Shown here: positions 50,554 through 58,952 of the stretch, in pieces
How the letters are laid out: each line of letters opens with the position of its first letter
How positions within the stretch are numbered: position 1 is the stretch's first letter
Assembly (NCBI RefSeq): GCF_030150155.1
Contig: NZ_JASLGR010000021.1
Span: forward strand, 1 to 64,000
Length of the DNA stretch: 64,000 nucleotides
Reading direction: 5' to 3'
Origin: Nocardioides sp.
GTDB taxonomy: Bacteria > Actinomycetota > Actinomycetes > Propionibacteriales > Nocardioidaceae
Position numbers and translations under genes: made by a program
The notes under the pieces: model-generated
Databases searched by the model: none
The model's input: only the letters and a program-made list of their open reading frames with translations
Told to the model about the DNA's origin: nothing

Positions 50554-51927
50554 TCACTCCGCGGCGGTCTCCTCGGCGTCGGCCTCGGCGGCCGGCTCAC
50601 CGATGGTGCCGTCGGGGAGCAGGTTCTTCAGCTCCACGGCGTTGCCCTCGGAGTCCTTCACCGAGGCGGCCTCGACCACCTTGGCCAGAGCCTTGCCGCG
50701 GACGATCTCAGCGGCGTACTCCTGGAGGTGGTGCGGGTGCTCCTGGATGTGAGCGAACGCCTGCTGCGGGTCCTGGCCGGAGTTCTGAGCCGAGCGGATG
50801 ATGTGCTGGGTCAGGTCCTGCTGGGTGACCTCGAACTGCTCGCCCTTGGCGATGTCGTCGAGGAGCAGCTGGGCGGCGATGGCGTCACGGACGCGGCGCT
50901 CGAGGTCGGCCTCGAACTCGTCGATCGTCTGACCCTCCTCCTCGAGGTACTTCTCCATCGTCAGGCCGGCCCACTGGAGCTGCTGCTCCAGCTGCTGGCG
51001 ACGCTGGGTCAGCTCGTCGGCGACGAGCGCCTCGGGGAGCGGGATCTCGACCTTCTCCAGGAGGGCCTCGAGGACGGCGTCACGGGCGGCAGCGGCCTGC
51101 TCGAGGCGCTTGCCCCGGCCGAGGCGCTCGCGGATGTCGGCCTTGAGCTCGTCGAGGGTGTCGAACTCGGAGGCAAGCTGGGCGAACTCGTCGTCGATCG
51201 CGGGGAGCTCCTGCTCCTGGACCTGGTTCACCTTGACGTTGACGTCGACCTCCTGGCCGACCAGGTCGCCGCCCACGAGGGTCGACGTGAAGGTCTTGTC
51301 CTCGCCGGCCGACAAACCGGTGGCGGCCTCGTCCAGACCGTCGAGCATGCCGCCCTTGCCGATCTGGTAGCTCATCCCGACGGCCTCGGCACCCTCGACG
51401 GCCTCGCCGTCCTTGGTGGCGGCCAGGTCGATGACGACGAAGTCACCGTCGGCGGCGGCGCGCTCGACGTCCTTCAGGGTGCCGAAGCGCTCACGCAGCG
51501 CCTCGACCTGCTCCTCGACGTCCTCGTCGGTGACGACGGTGGCGTCCACGGAGACCTCGAGGCCCTCGTAGGCCGGGATCTCGAAGACGGGCTTGACGTC
51601 GACCTCGGCGGTGAACTCCAGCGGGCCGTCGGCGTCGTACTTGGTGACCTCGACCTCGGGCTGAGCCAGCGGGGTGATGTCGTTGGCCTGGAGAGCCTCG
51701 ACGTACTTCTCGTTGAGGATGTCGTTGAGGGCCTGGTCGCGGGCGGCGCCGGGGTACTGGCGCTCGATGACCGCAGCGGGGACCTTGCCCTTCCGGAAAC
51801 CGGGAACGTTGATCGACTGCGCGATCTGCTTGTATGCCTTGTCGAGGCTCGGCTTGAGCTCCTCGAAGGGCACCTCGACGGTCAGCTTGGCCCGGGTCGG
51901 GCTCAAGGTCTCGACGGCGCTCTTCAC
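50554..51927 (-). CDS. tig: Trigger factor (ribosome-associated chaperone, PPIase)
   Basis: 457 aa. The ribosome-binding signature is NVPGFRKGKVPAAVIERQY near residue 42; the FKBP-type PPIase domain runs from about 155 to 245 (DGDFVVIDLAATKDGE, GKGGMLDGLDEA); the rest is the helical chaperone domain, ending in an acidic AEADAEETAAE tail. GTG 51925-51927 with GAGGAGAAACC as Shine-Dalgarno. In many actinobacteria clpP1-clpP2-clpX follow directly; here 3.7 kb of accessory genes lie between. Confidence 0.97.
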   Translation of the reverse strand: MKSAVETLSPTRAKLTVEVPFEELKPSLDKAYKQIAQSINVPGFRKGKVPAAVIERQYPGAARDQALNDILNEKYVEALQANDITPLAQPEVEVTKYDADGPLEFTAEVDVKPVFEIPAYEGLEVSVDATVVTDEDVEEQVEALRERFGTLKDVERAAADGDFVVIDLAATKDGEAVEGAEAVGMSYQIGKGGMLDGLDEAATGLSAGEDKTFTSTLVGGDLVGQEVDVNVKVNQVQEQELPAIDDEFAQLASEFDTLDELKADIRERLGRGKRLEQAAAARDAVLEALLEKVEIPLPEALVADELTQRRQQLEQQLQWAGLTMEKYLEEEGQTIDEFEADLERRVRDAIAAQLLLDDIAKGEQFEVTQQDLTQHIIRSAQNSGQDPQQAFAHIQEHPHHLQEYAAEIVRGKALAKVVEAASVKDSEGNAVELKNLLPDGTIGEPAAEADAEETAAE

Positions 51928-51985
51928 AGGTTTCTCCTCTGGTTGGTCTGGACGGTGCGACAGTCGGGCGACGCGACCGCGACAC

Positions 51986-52002
51986 CGGGCTGAAGCAGCC
52001 CG
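51986..52002 (-). terminator. Possible hairpin between tRNA-Pro and tig
   Basis: CGGGCTG-AAG-CAGCCCG, a 7-bp stem in the 170-base gap between tRNA-Pro and tig. It may end the tRNA transcript or sit in the tig leader. No U-run. Confidence 0.3.
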
Positions 52003-52097
52003 ACCTCCCAGACGACGTCTTAGTCCTCCGACCGTCGGCCGATCCTACCCGGGTGTGTCCGCCACCACGAACCGAGGGGAGCCGCCAGGAACCAGAG

Positions 52098-52170
52098 TCG
52101 GGGCGACAGGACTCGAACCTGCGGTCTCCTGCTCCCAAAGCAGGCGCGCTAGCCACTACGCTACGCCCCG
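52098..52170 (-). tRNA. tRNA-Pro (anticodon TGG)
   Basis: 73 bases without encoded CCA. The acceptor stem CGGGGCG pairs exactly with CGCCCCG and starts with the C1-G72 pair usual for tRNA-Pro; discriminator A. The anticodon stem-loop is CTGCTTTGGGAGCAG, giving TGG. The T arm has GGTTCGAATCC. It lies upstream of tig and 38 bases downstream of tRNA-Gly on the same strand. Confidence 0.95.
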
Positions 52171-52208
52171 GAAAGGCGGGGCTCCGTGCGTGGCAGCGCC
52201 CGCTTTCG

Positions 52209-52279
52209 AGGGGATGACGGGAATCGAACCCGCGTAATCAGTTTGGAAGACTGAGGCTCTACCATTGAGCTACATCCCC
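52209..52279 (-). tRNA. tRNA-Gly (anticodon TCC)
   Basis: 71 bases, no encoded CCA. The acceptor stem GGGGATG pairs exactly with CATCCCC; discriminator T, as in bacterial tRNA-Gly. The anticodon loop is CTTCCAA, giving TCC. D arm AGCTCAATGGTAGAGC and T arm GGGTTCGATTCCC are regular. Probably cotranscribed with tRNA-Pro. Confidence 0.95.
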
Positions 52280-52391
52280 GCTTCGTCACCGGCCGATCAC
52301 TCGCCCCTGACAGCGGCCCAATCGTGCCATACGCCGCACCGGGACCTGAAAGCGGCACCCCGGTGTCTCACCGTTCGGGCCGCCGGTCGAC

Positions 52392-53420
52392 TCAGAGCCG
52401 GTGCACGACCACCATCGTCCGGTCGTCGTCGCGGGCACCGAGCTTGGTCACCAGCCGCTGGGCGGCACCGACCAGATCGACCCGCATCTGCTCCTCGGCC
52501 TCGGCGGCGAGCAGGTCGATGCCGACGTCGAGGTCACGGGTCGGCTCCTCCACCACGCCGTCGGTATAGACCATGATCGCCTCGCCCTCGTCGAGCCGGC
52601 CGCGAGCGGGCTCGAACTGCTCGTGCGGGATCAGTCCGAGGAAGACGCCGCCGCTGGCGATCCGGTCCCAGCGACCGCTGTGGCGCAGCAGCGCCGGTGG
52701 GTGCCCGGCGGTGCGCAGCTCGTAGTCCCCGGTGCCCAGGTCGACGCTGAGGTGGACGGCGGTGGCGAACCCCTCGTCCCACTCCTGGCGGAGCAGGAAG
52801 TCGTTGGCCGCAGGCAGGAACGCCGCCGGCGGGACCGAGCCGATCAGGCCACCGAAGGCACCGCACAGCAGCAGTGCGCGCGGGCCGGCGTCCTCGCCCT
52901 TGCCCGAGACGTCGACCAGGGCGACCTCGAAGCGCTCCTCGGTGCGGGCCGCCACGATGAAGTCGCCGGCGAACAGGGTCCCGCCGGCCGAGGTGAGCGC
53001 CGACTCGACCAGCCAGCCCTCGGGCAGCGCCGGGATCTTCGCCTGGCGCAGCAGCCGGTCGCGCAGCTCGACGAACATCGACTCCCCCTGCGCCCCGGCC
53101 ACGCCGAGACGGGTGCGACGGAACGCCGAGAGCAGGATGATCAGGCCGACCAGGAAGACGCAGATCACCGCGGTCGCGGTCAACGGCGTGGTGTTGTCCC
53201 GGCCCGCCAGCCCGACCACGTCGAGGGCGAGCATCCCGATCACGAACCACGACAGCCGTCGCGGACTGAGCACGAGGCTGCCGATCACCATCGGGATCAA
53301 CAGCAGGTTGAGCGAGGCCCAGGACTCCTGGGTGATGATCAGAACCGTCGACACGACGGCGAAGAGCCACAGCCCGATCAGCAGACCGGTCTCCCCCGCG
53401 AACTCACGGCGCCACCGCAT
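52392..53420 (-). CDS. Membrane-bound PP2C/SpoIIE-type Ser/Thr phosphatase
   Basis: 342 aa. The first 110 residues hold four or five membrane helices (e.g. TGLLIGLWLFAVVSTVLIIT, ATAVICVFLVGLIILLSAF), after which comes a SpoIIE/RsbU-like PPM phosphatase domain: GGTLFAGDFIVAA, VALVDVSGKGEDAGPRA (metal Asp), EAIMVYTDGVVEE and DDRTMVVV. Such proteins usually dephosphorylate anti-sigma-factor antagonists in stress pathways; no antagonist or anti-sigma gene is adjacent. ATG 53418-53420 overlaps the glycosylase stop (TAATG), so the two are coupled. Confidence 0.88.
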   Translation of the reverse strand: MRWRREFAGETGLLIGLWLFAVVSTVLIITQESWASLNLLLIPMVIGSLVLSPRRLSWFVIGMLALDVVGLAGRDNTTPLTATAVICVFLVGLIILLSAFRRTRLGVAGAQGESMFVELRDRLLRQAKIPALPEGWLVESALTSAGGTLFAGDFIVAARTEERFEVALVDVSGKGEDAGPRALLLCGAFGGLIGSVPPAAFLPAANDFLLRQEWDEGFATAVHLSVDLGTGDYELRTAGHPPALLRHSGRWDRIASGGVFLGLIPHEQFEPARGRLDEGEAIMVYTDGVVEEPTRDLDVGIDLLAAEAEEQMRVDLVGAAQRLVTKLGARDDDRTMVVVHRL

Positions 53421-54274
53421 TACGCCCTCCCCACACTCCGGCCACTCGTACGCGAACGGTAGGGCCTCTGACAGCCCGGGCACCAGAAGAGATTGCGTCC
53501 CTCCAGCTCTGCGGTCCTGACCGGGCTGGCGCAGACGTGGCAGGGCTGCCCGGTGCGGCGGTAGACGTAGACCTCGCCACCGTGGTCGTCGCGGCGCGGG
53601 TCGCGTCCCATCGCCTCGGGGGTGTGCTCGTCGCGGACGGTGTCGATCCGGTTGCGCTCGACCCCGATCGCCATCAGGGCGACCAGGTCCTCCCAGATCT
53701 CCTGCCACTGCGCCTTGCGCAGCGACGAGCCCGGTCGGCGCGGATCGAGACGGCGCCGGAACAGCACCTCGGCGCGGTAGACGTTGCCCACCCCGGCCAG
53801 AACGCTCTGGTCCATCAGCAGGCTGGCGATCGAGCGCTCGGTGCGGTGGATCCGCGCCCAGGCACGGTCGGGGTCGGCGTCGGCGCGCAGCGGGTCGGGC
53901 CCCAGCTTGGCCACGCAGGCCTCGACCTGAGCCGGGGTCCACAGGTCGCAGGCGGTCGCTCCGCGCAGGTCGGCCACCGTCCCGGCGCCGACGATCCGGA
54001 GCCGGACCTGGCCCACCGGGGGCTCGGGCTGGTCGTCGTACGACGTCAGGTGGAGCTTGCCGTAGAGCCCGAGGTGGATGTGGACGAAGCGCTCACCGGT
54101 GAACTCCACGAAGAGCTGCTTGCCCCAGGCCTCGGCGCCCTCGACCAGGGCGCCGTCGAGCTGGCGCGCCTCGGTGTCGAACCGTCCCTGGGGCGACCCG
54201 ACCCGGACCTGTCGGCCGGCGAAGGCGTCTGACAGGTCCAGGGCGAGTCGATGAAGGGTGTGCCCCTCGGGCAC
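53420..54274 (-). CDS. Fpg/Nei-family DNA glycosylase/AP lyase (Nei2-like)
   Basis: 284 aa. It begins MPEGHTLHRLA, giving the catalytic Pro2 and Glu3 once Met is removed; PEGH with a following T-L-H is the Nei-like rather than the Fpg (PELPEVE) form. The H2TH region is VLAGVGNVYRAEVLF, and the C-terminal zinc finger has CHVC and CPGC. Acts on oxidised pyrimidines. An extra loop MGRDPRRDDHGGEVYVYRRTG precedes the finger. Three bases after the rpiB stop; its own stop overlaps the phosphatase start. Confidence 0.92.
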   Translation of the reverse strand: MPEGHTLHRLALDLSDAFAGRQVRVGSPQGRFDTEARQLDGALVEGAEAWGKQLFVEFTGERFVHIHLGLYGKLHLTSYDDQPEPPVGQVRLRIVGAGTVADLRGATACDLWTPAQVEACVAKLGPDPLRADADPDRAWARIHRTERSIASLLMDQSVLAGVGNVYRAEVLFRRRLDPRRPGSSLRKAQWQEIWEDLVALMAIGVERNRIDTVRDEHTPEAMGRDPRRDDHGGEVYVYRRTGQPCHVCASPVRTAELEGRNLFWCPGCQRPYRSRTSGRSVGRA

Positions 54275-54277
54275 CGG

Positions 54278-54796
54278 TCAGTCCTGGTCCTCGGCCGGGC
54301 CGAGGCCCTTCGCGGAGTCGGGCAGGGCGGGGCGGACGCCGTCGGCGTCGTACGCCTCGAGCTGGCCGATCCGGCGGACGTGACGCTCGTCGTTGCTGAA
54401 CGGCTCGGCGAGGAAGATCTCGACGAAGCGGGTCATGTCCTCCAGGCTGTGCATCCGGCCACCGACGGCCACCACCTGGGCGTTGTTGTGGTCGCGGGCA
54501 AGCTTGGCGGTCTCGTCGCTCCAGACCAGGGCGGCGCGGATGCCGGTGACCTTGTTGGCGGCCATCTGCTCGCCGTTGCCCGAGCCACCGATCACGACAC
54601 CGAGCGAGTCCAGGCCGGCGTCACGGTCGCGCTTGACGCCCTCGGCCGCGCGGATGCAGAAGACCGGGTAGTCGTCGAGGGCGTCGTAGACGAACGGGCC
54701 GTGGTCCACGACGTCGTAGCCGAGCTCGGTGAGGCGGGTGGTCAGGTGGCTCTTGAGGTCGAGACCGGCGTGGTCGCAACCGAGGTGAACGCGCAT
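54278..54796 (-). CDS. rpiB: Ribose-5-phosphate isomerase B
   Basis: Interconverts ribose 5-phosphate and ribulose 5-phosphate. 172 aa, of the actinobacterial type. Conserved blocks are HLGCDHAGLDLKSHL, VVIGGSGNGEQMAANKVTGIRAAL and LARDHNNAQVVAVGGRMH. As in mycobacterial RpiB, the base may be a glutamate in the GSGNGEQ loop instead of the cysteine of the E. coli enzyme. ATG 54794-54796. First gene of rpiB-nei-phosphatase, a coupled operon. Confidence 0.95.
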   Translation of the reverse strand: MRVHLGCDHAGLDLKSHLTTRLTELGYDVVDHGPFVYDALDDYPVFCIRAAEGVKRDRDAGLDSLGVVIGGSGNGEQMAANKVTGIRAALVWSDETAKLARDHNNAQVVAVGGRMHSLEDMTRFVEIFLAEPFSNDERHVRRIGQLEAYDADGVRPALPDSAKGLGPAEDQD

Positions 54797-54870
54797 GGGG
54801 ACGATTCTCTCAGTCCCGCCCGCGCACGACGACCCCGGTCTCCGGCACGGCGGCGGTGAGCCTCAGCGGC

Positions 54871-55743
54871 TCAGGAACGGTCCAGTACGTCGTCGAGGAA
54901 CGCCCCGGTCGCGGCCCGTGCCAGGTCGCCCTCACGACGGAAGTCCAGGGAGCGCCAGAAGCCGTGCGGTACGCCGCCGAAGCGCTGCGCCACCGTGGTC
55001 ACGCCGAGCTCCTGGAGCCGCTGAGCGAGCAGCTCGCCCTCGTCCCGGGCGATGTCGGCCTCGGCCGTGATCACCAGGGTCGGAGGCAGCGCGGCCAGCC
55101 CCGGGGCGTGCAGCGGCGCCGCGTCGGGGTGGGCGATCAGGGTCGGGTCGGCGGCCAGGTCGAGGTACTGCGACCAGTACCACTGGGCCTCGTCACGGTC
55201 CCAGGTCCAGTCCTGGACCTGGTAGCTGGCCTGCTCGCTGGCGGGGTCGAGGAACGGGTAGACCAGCACCACGGCACTGACCAGGCCGGGGTTGCGCAGT
55301 GCCGCGACCAGGGCGAGGTTGCCGCCGGCGGAGTCGCCGTGCACGATCACCGTCCGGGTCTGGCTGGCCGCCCACGCCACCGCATGATCGGCGTCGTGCA
55401 CTGCCGCGGGGAACGGGTGCTCGGGGGCGAGCCGGTAGTCCACCGAGAGCACGCTGCGCCCGGTCCGGTTGGCCAGCCGCCGGGCCGGGCCGTCGTGGGT
55501 GTCGACGTCGTGGAAGACGAAGCCACCACCGTGCAGGTGCACGATCACGCCGCGCGCCCACGGGTCGCGGTCGTCCGCGCCGGCCGGAACGTAGAGCCGG
55601 GCCCGCACCCCGGACGCGTCCAGGTCCTCGACCCAGGCGACCGGCTCGCGCTGCTGGCCGGCAGCGTCGCGGCGCAGCTCCTCGCGGTCGGTGAGGGTCT
55701 GGCGGTAGTCGTCGTCCTCGGCCACGTGCATGGCCGACAGCAT
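54871..55743 (-). CDS. HSL-family alpha/beta hydrolase (esterase)
   Basis: 290 aa carboxylesterase-like protein. The hormone-sensitive-lipase motif HLHGGGFVFHD forms the oxyanion hole; the nucleophile is in VHGDSAGGNLAL; the acid is in EADIARDEGE and the histidine in GVPHGFWR. All catalytic residues are present. Substrate unknown. ATG 55741-55743, or the second ATG four codons in. No coupled neighbour: 74 bases separate it from rpiB downstream, and rdgB lies 38 bases upstream on the same strand. Confidence 0.9.
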   Translation of the reverse strand: MLSAMHVAEDDDYRQTLTDREELRRDAAGQQREPVAWVEDLDASGVRARLYVPAGADDRDPWARGVIVHLHGGGFVFHDVDTHDGPARRLANRTGRSVLSVDYRLAPEHPFPAAVHDADHAVAWAASQTRTVIVHGDSAGGNLALVAALRNPGLVSAVVLVYPFLDPASEQASYQVQDWTWDRDEAQWYWSQYLDLAADPTLIAHPDAAPLHAPGLAALPPTLVITAEADIARDEGELLAQRLQELGVTTVAQRFGGVPHGFWRSLDFRREGDLARAATGAFLDDVLDRS

Positions 55744-55781
55744 CCCAGTCGCGGGGCGTGCCCGCGACTGGGATGTGCGTC

Positions 55782-56402
55782 TCAGGAAAGGATCGCGGCG
55801 ATCCGCGGGGCGATCTCGCGCATGGCGGTGCCGCGGTGCGAGATCGCGTCCTTCTCCTCGGGGCTCAGCTCGGCCGCCGTACGACCGTCGGCGGCGTCGG
55901 GGACGAAGAGCGGGTCGTAGCCGAAGCCACCGCCGCCGTGCGCCTCGCGCAGCACCCGGCCGGTCATCTCGCCGGCCACCACGATCTCGCCCTCGGGACC
56001 CTCGCCGAAGACGAACGCGACGGTGGAGCGGAACCGGGCCGTACGCCGCTCGTCGGGGACGTCCTCGAGCTGTTCGAGCAGCAGGGTGTTGTTGCGCTCG
56101 TCGGACTTCGGCTTGCCGCTCCAGCGCGCCGACAGGACGCCGGGCATCCCGTTGAGGGCGTCGACACAGATCCCGGAGTCGTCGGCGACCGAGGGCAGCC
56201 CGGTGGCGGCGAACCCGGCCCGCGCCTTGAGCAGCGAGTTGCCCTCGAAGGTGGCGGCGTCCTCGACCGGCTCGTCGTAGAGCTGGCTGGCGTCGAGGTC
56301 GCCCAGGCCGAGTACCTGGACGCCGGGGACGAGCGGAGCCAGGATGCGCTCCATCTCGGCGATCTTCTTGGCGTTGCGCGAGGCGACGAAGACCTGCGGC
56401 AT
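55782..56402 (-). CDS. rdgB: XTP/dITP pyrophosphatase (RdgB/HAM1)
   Basis: Removes deaminated purine nucleotides such as dITP and XTP from the pool. 206 aa. VFVASRNAKKIAEMERIL at the N-terminus, SVADDSGICVDALNGMPGVLSAR for the metal and substrate site, and GGGGFGYDPLFVP then ISHRGTAMRE at the C-terminus are all intact. ATG 56400-56402 lies 4 bases after the rph stop, the usual rph-rdgB pair. Confidence 0.96.
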   Translation of the reverse strand: MPQVFVASRNAKKIAEMERILAPLVPGVQVLGLGDLDASQLYDEPVEDAATFEGNSLLKARAGFAATGLPSVADDSGICVDALNGMPGVLSARWSGKPKSDERNNTLLLEQLEDVPDERRTARFRSTVAFVFGEGPEGEIVVAGEMTGRVLREAHGGGGFGYDPLFVPDAADGRTAAELSPEEKDAISHRGTAMREIAPRIAAILS

Positions 56403-56406
56403 GACG

Positions 56407-57120
56407 TCAGTCCTGCGCCAGGGCGGCGCGCTGGAGTGCGGTCAGGTCGGCGCACCCCTTCTCCCCCAGCGCCAGCAGCGAGTCCAGCTCGGCGCGGTCG
56501 AAGGCGGCGCCCTCGGCGGTGCCCTGGATCTCGATGAACTTGCCGGTGCCGGTCATCACGATGTTCATGTCGGTCTCGGCGCGCGAGTCCTCCTCGTAGG
56601 GCAGGTCCAGGCGCGGCTGGCCGTCGATGATGCCGACCGAGACGGCCGAGACGGAGCCGGTCAAGGCGCCCTCGACACCGAGCTTCTTCACGGCGTCGGC
56701 CAGGGCGACGTACGCGCCGGTGATCGAAGCGGTGCGGGTGCCGCCGTCGGCCTGGAGCACGTCGCAGTCGAGGTTGATCGTGTTCTCGCCGAGCTTCTCG
56801 TAGTCGATCACGGCACGCAGCGAGCGGCCGATCAGGCGGGAGATCTCGTGCGTACGACCGCCGACGCGGCCCTTCATCGACTCACGGTCGGAGCGCTCGT
56901 GGGTGGAGCCGGGGAGCATCGAGTACTCGGCGGTGACCCAGCCCAGGCCCGAGCCCTTACGCCAGCGCGGCACGCCCTCGGAGGCCGAGGCGACGCAGAG
57001 CACACGGGTCTTGCCGAACTCGACCAGCACCGAGCCGGCGGGGTGGTCGAGCCAGTTGCGGGTGATCGTGATCTGGCGCAGCTCGTCGTTGGCACGCCCG
57101 TCGGCACGGAGAATAGTCAT
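56407..57120 (-). CDS. rph: Ribonuclease PH
   Basis: Phosphorolytic 3'-5' exonuclease for tRNA 3' ends. 237 aa. [38 protein letters not shown] is the standard N-terminus; [26 protein letters not shown] and [22 protein letters not shown] complete the fold. I prefer ATG 57118-57120 (MTILRADGR); an in-frame ATG at 57145-57147 would add nine residues. The preferred ATG lies inside the 3' arm of a hairpin (57118-57148) that also follows the ABC permease gene, which may matter for regulation. Confidence 0.95.
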   Translation of the reverse strand: MTILRADGRANDELRQITITRNWLDHPAGSVLVEFGKTRVLCVASASEGVPRWRKGSGLGWVTAEYSMLPGSTHERSDRESMKGRVGGRTHEISRLIGRSLRAVIDYEKLGENTINLDCDVLQADGGTRTASITGAYVALADAVKKLGVEGALTGSVSAVSVGIIDGQPRLDLPYEEDSRAETDMNIVMTGTGKFIEIQGTAEGAAFDRAELDSLLALGEKGCADLTALQRAALAQD

Positions 57121-57148
57121 GGCCCCCACCCTAGGGGTGAGGGCCATG
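57118..57148 (-). terminator. Hairpin overlapping the rph start codon
   Basis: A 31-base near-palindrome (CATGGCCCCCACCC on the plus strand), by my count 13 Watson-Crick pairs, one wobble and one mismatch around a central A. It starts 23 bases after the ABC permease stop, so it can serve as its terminator, and its far end contains the rph ATG. Confidence 0.6.
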
Positions 57149-57171
57149 ACCGGCGGAAAGGGTGGCGGGGT

Positions 57172-57987
57172 CTACTTGACCTCGGCGCGCAGGATCCGGC
57201 GCAGGCCGATCGCCAGCGGCAGACCCACCCAGATCAGGGTCGCGACCACGAAGTGGGCCCACTCCGAGCCGGTCATCGTGGAGAAGTCGTACAGCGGCGC
57301 CTGGGCGTTGGAGAGGTTGATCCACTTGTCCACGTGCTCGAACCAGCCGATCGCGTTGGCAGCGACGGCGAGGATGCCGGGGAGCACGTAGGAGTAGGCG
57401 AAGAAGACCACGATCGCCGCGGCGGTGTTGAGCAGCAGCGCCGCGAGGGCGAAGCCGATGAACATCGCCAGGCACTGGTTGATCGCGAAGCCGATCAGAC
57501 CGTTGGTGAAGTCCTGGTCCCACCAGGTGGTGTGCCCACCGGTGGCGGCGAAGATCGCGTTGCAGACCAGCCCGATGACCAGCGCGACCACGACGGTGAC
57601 AGCGGTCAGCACCATGCCCACGACCAGCTTGGCCAGGATCACCCGGCCACGACGCGGCTCCAGGGCGAAGGTGACCATCGCGGTGCGCTGGGTCCACTCG
57701 CTGGTGACCAGCATGATGCCGAGCACCGGGAGCAGCAGCGACGTGATGATCGCCGCCACCGTGGTGAAGACGCCCCAGGTGATGTCCTGGGTGTCCTGGG
57801 TGATGAAGACGATCAGACAGATGATCTCGGCGGCCGCGACCAGCAGGCCGATCACGGCCAGCAGCCAGAACCCCGCCCGGGTGTCCCACGACTTGCGGAA
57901 CTCGACGGAGACGAGGCGGGAGAACGGGATCGGCTGACCCGAGTCGGGCAGGGCCGACGGACGCTTGACGGCGGTGGTGGCACTCAT
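57172..57987 (-). CDS. ABC-2-type transporter permease
   Basis: 271 aa with six membrane helices, including a pair with EWTQRTAMVTFALEPRRGRVILAKLV between them, typical of ABC-2 permeases of the NatB/lantibiotic-immunity style. The polar N-terminus (1-40) ends in VSVEFRKSWDTRAGFW. It pairs with the ATPase gene just upstream; ATG 57985-57987 overlaps its stop (ATGA). A self-protection or export role is likely; the substrate is unknown. Confidence 0.88.
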   Translation of the reverse strand: MSATTAVKRPSALPDSGQPIPFSRLVSVEFRKSWDTRAGFWLLAVIGLLVAAAEIICLIVFITQDTQDITWGVFTTVAAIITSLLLPVLGIMLVTSEWTQRTAMVTFALEPRRGRVILAKLVVGMVLTAVTVVVALVIGLVCNAIFAATGGHTTWWDQDFTNGLIGFAINQCLAMFIGFALAALLLNTAAAIVVFFAYSYVLPGILAVAANAIGWFEHVDKWINLSNAQAPLYDFSTMTGSEWAHFVVATLIWVGLPLAIGLRRILRAEVK

Positions 57988-58886
57988 GCTGCGTTCCCTT
58001 CGCGCTGGGTGTCGGCGGTGAGCTCGAGGAAGAGGTCCTCCAGGCCGGCACCGCCGGTGCGCAGGTCGGTGAGGACGACGCCGGCGCTGAGGGCGGCACG
58101 GCCGACGGTCTCGGTCGAGGCCTGCACCCGCAGGCCCTGTCCGGCCTGCTCGGTGACGACGCCGGTGGCGTCCAGGGCGGCGGCCAGGGCGGCGTTGTCC
58201 AGGCTGGTGACCAGCGTCTGGCTGGGGCCGGCCTGCGCCAGCAGCGTCGCCCGGTCACCCTGCGCGACGATCTTCCCGCGCCCGATCAGGATCATCTCGT
58301 CGGCGATCATCTCGACCTCGTGCAGCAGGTGCGAGGAGAGCAGCACGGTGCCGCCGCGGTCGGCGTAGTCCTTGAGCAGGCCACGCATCCAACGGATGCC
58401 GGCCGGGTCGAGGCCGTTGGCGGGCTCGTCCAGGATCAGCACGTGCGGGTCGCCGAGCAGGGCGTGGGCAATCCCGAGCCGCTGCTTCATGCCCAGGGAG
58501 TAGTTCTTCACCCGGCGCTTGGCCTCCGATGGGGTCAGCGAGACCAGCTCGAGCATCTCGTCGACGCGGGACAACGGCAGCCCCATCGTCCGGGCGCCCA
58601 GAGCGAGCACCTCGCGACCGCTGCGACCGCCGTGCTGGGCCGAGGCGTCCAGCAGGACCCCGACCGTGCGGGCGGGGTTGGGGATCTCGTGGAACGGGCG
58701 ACCGTCGATCGTCACCGTCCCCGAGGTCGGCGCGGTCAGGCCGACCATGATCCGCATCGTGGTGGACTTTCCGGCACCGTTGGGCCCGAGGAAGCCGGTG
58801 ACCCGGCCAGGCTCGCAGCGGAACGTCACATCGTCGACGGCGGTGAACCCGCCGTACTTCCTGGTGAGACCGTGAACGTCGATCAT
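57984..58886 (-). CDS. ABC transporter ATP-binding protein
   Basis: 300 aa. Walker A GFLGPNGAGKSTTMRIM, signature NYSLGMKQRLGIAHALLGDP, Walker B HVLILDEPANGLDP and the switch histidine in LLSSHLLHEVEMIADEM are intact. After the ATPase core comes a 75-residue C-terminal domain common in DrrA/CcmA-like exporters. ATG 58884-58886 with GGTGGAGG upstream. With the permease it forms an exporter module set between rph and the MBL gene, which adjoin directly or nearly so in mycobacteria. Confidence 0.93.
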   Translation of the reverse strand: MIDVHGLTRKYGGFTAVDDVTFRCEPGRVTGFLGPNGAGKSTTMRIMVGLTAPTSGTVTIDGRPFHEIPNPARTVGVLLDASAQHGGRSGREVLALGARTMGLPLSRVDEMLELVSLTPSEAKRRVKNYSLGMKQRLGIAHALLGDPHVLILDEPANGLDPAGIRWMRGLLKDYADRGGTVLLSSHLLHEVEMIADEMILIGRGKIVAQGDRATLLAQAGPSQTLVTSLDNAALAAALDATGVVTEQAGQGLRVQASTETVGRAALSAGVVLTDLRTGGAGLEDLFLELTADTQREGNAA

Positions 58887-58952
58887 GCCTCCACCCTGAC
58901 AGGTGAAGCCCACAGACGTCATCAGGGAAAGCCCCGACACGCCCCCGATCCC

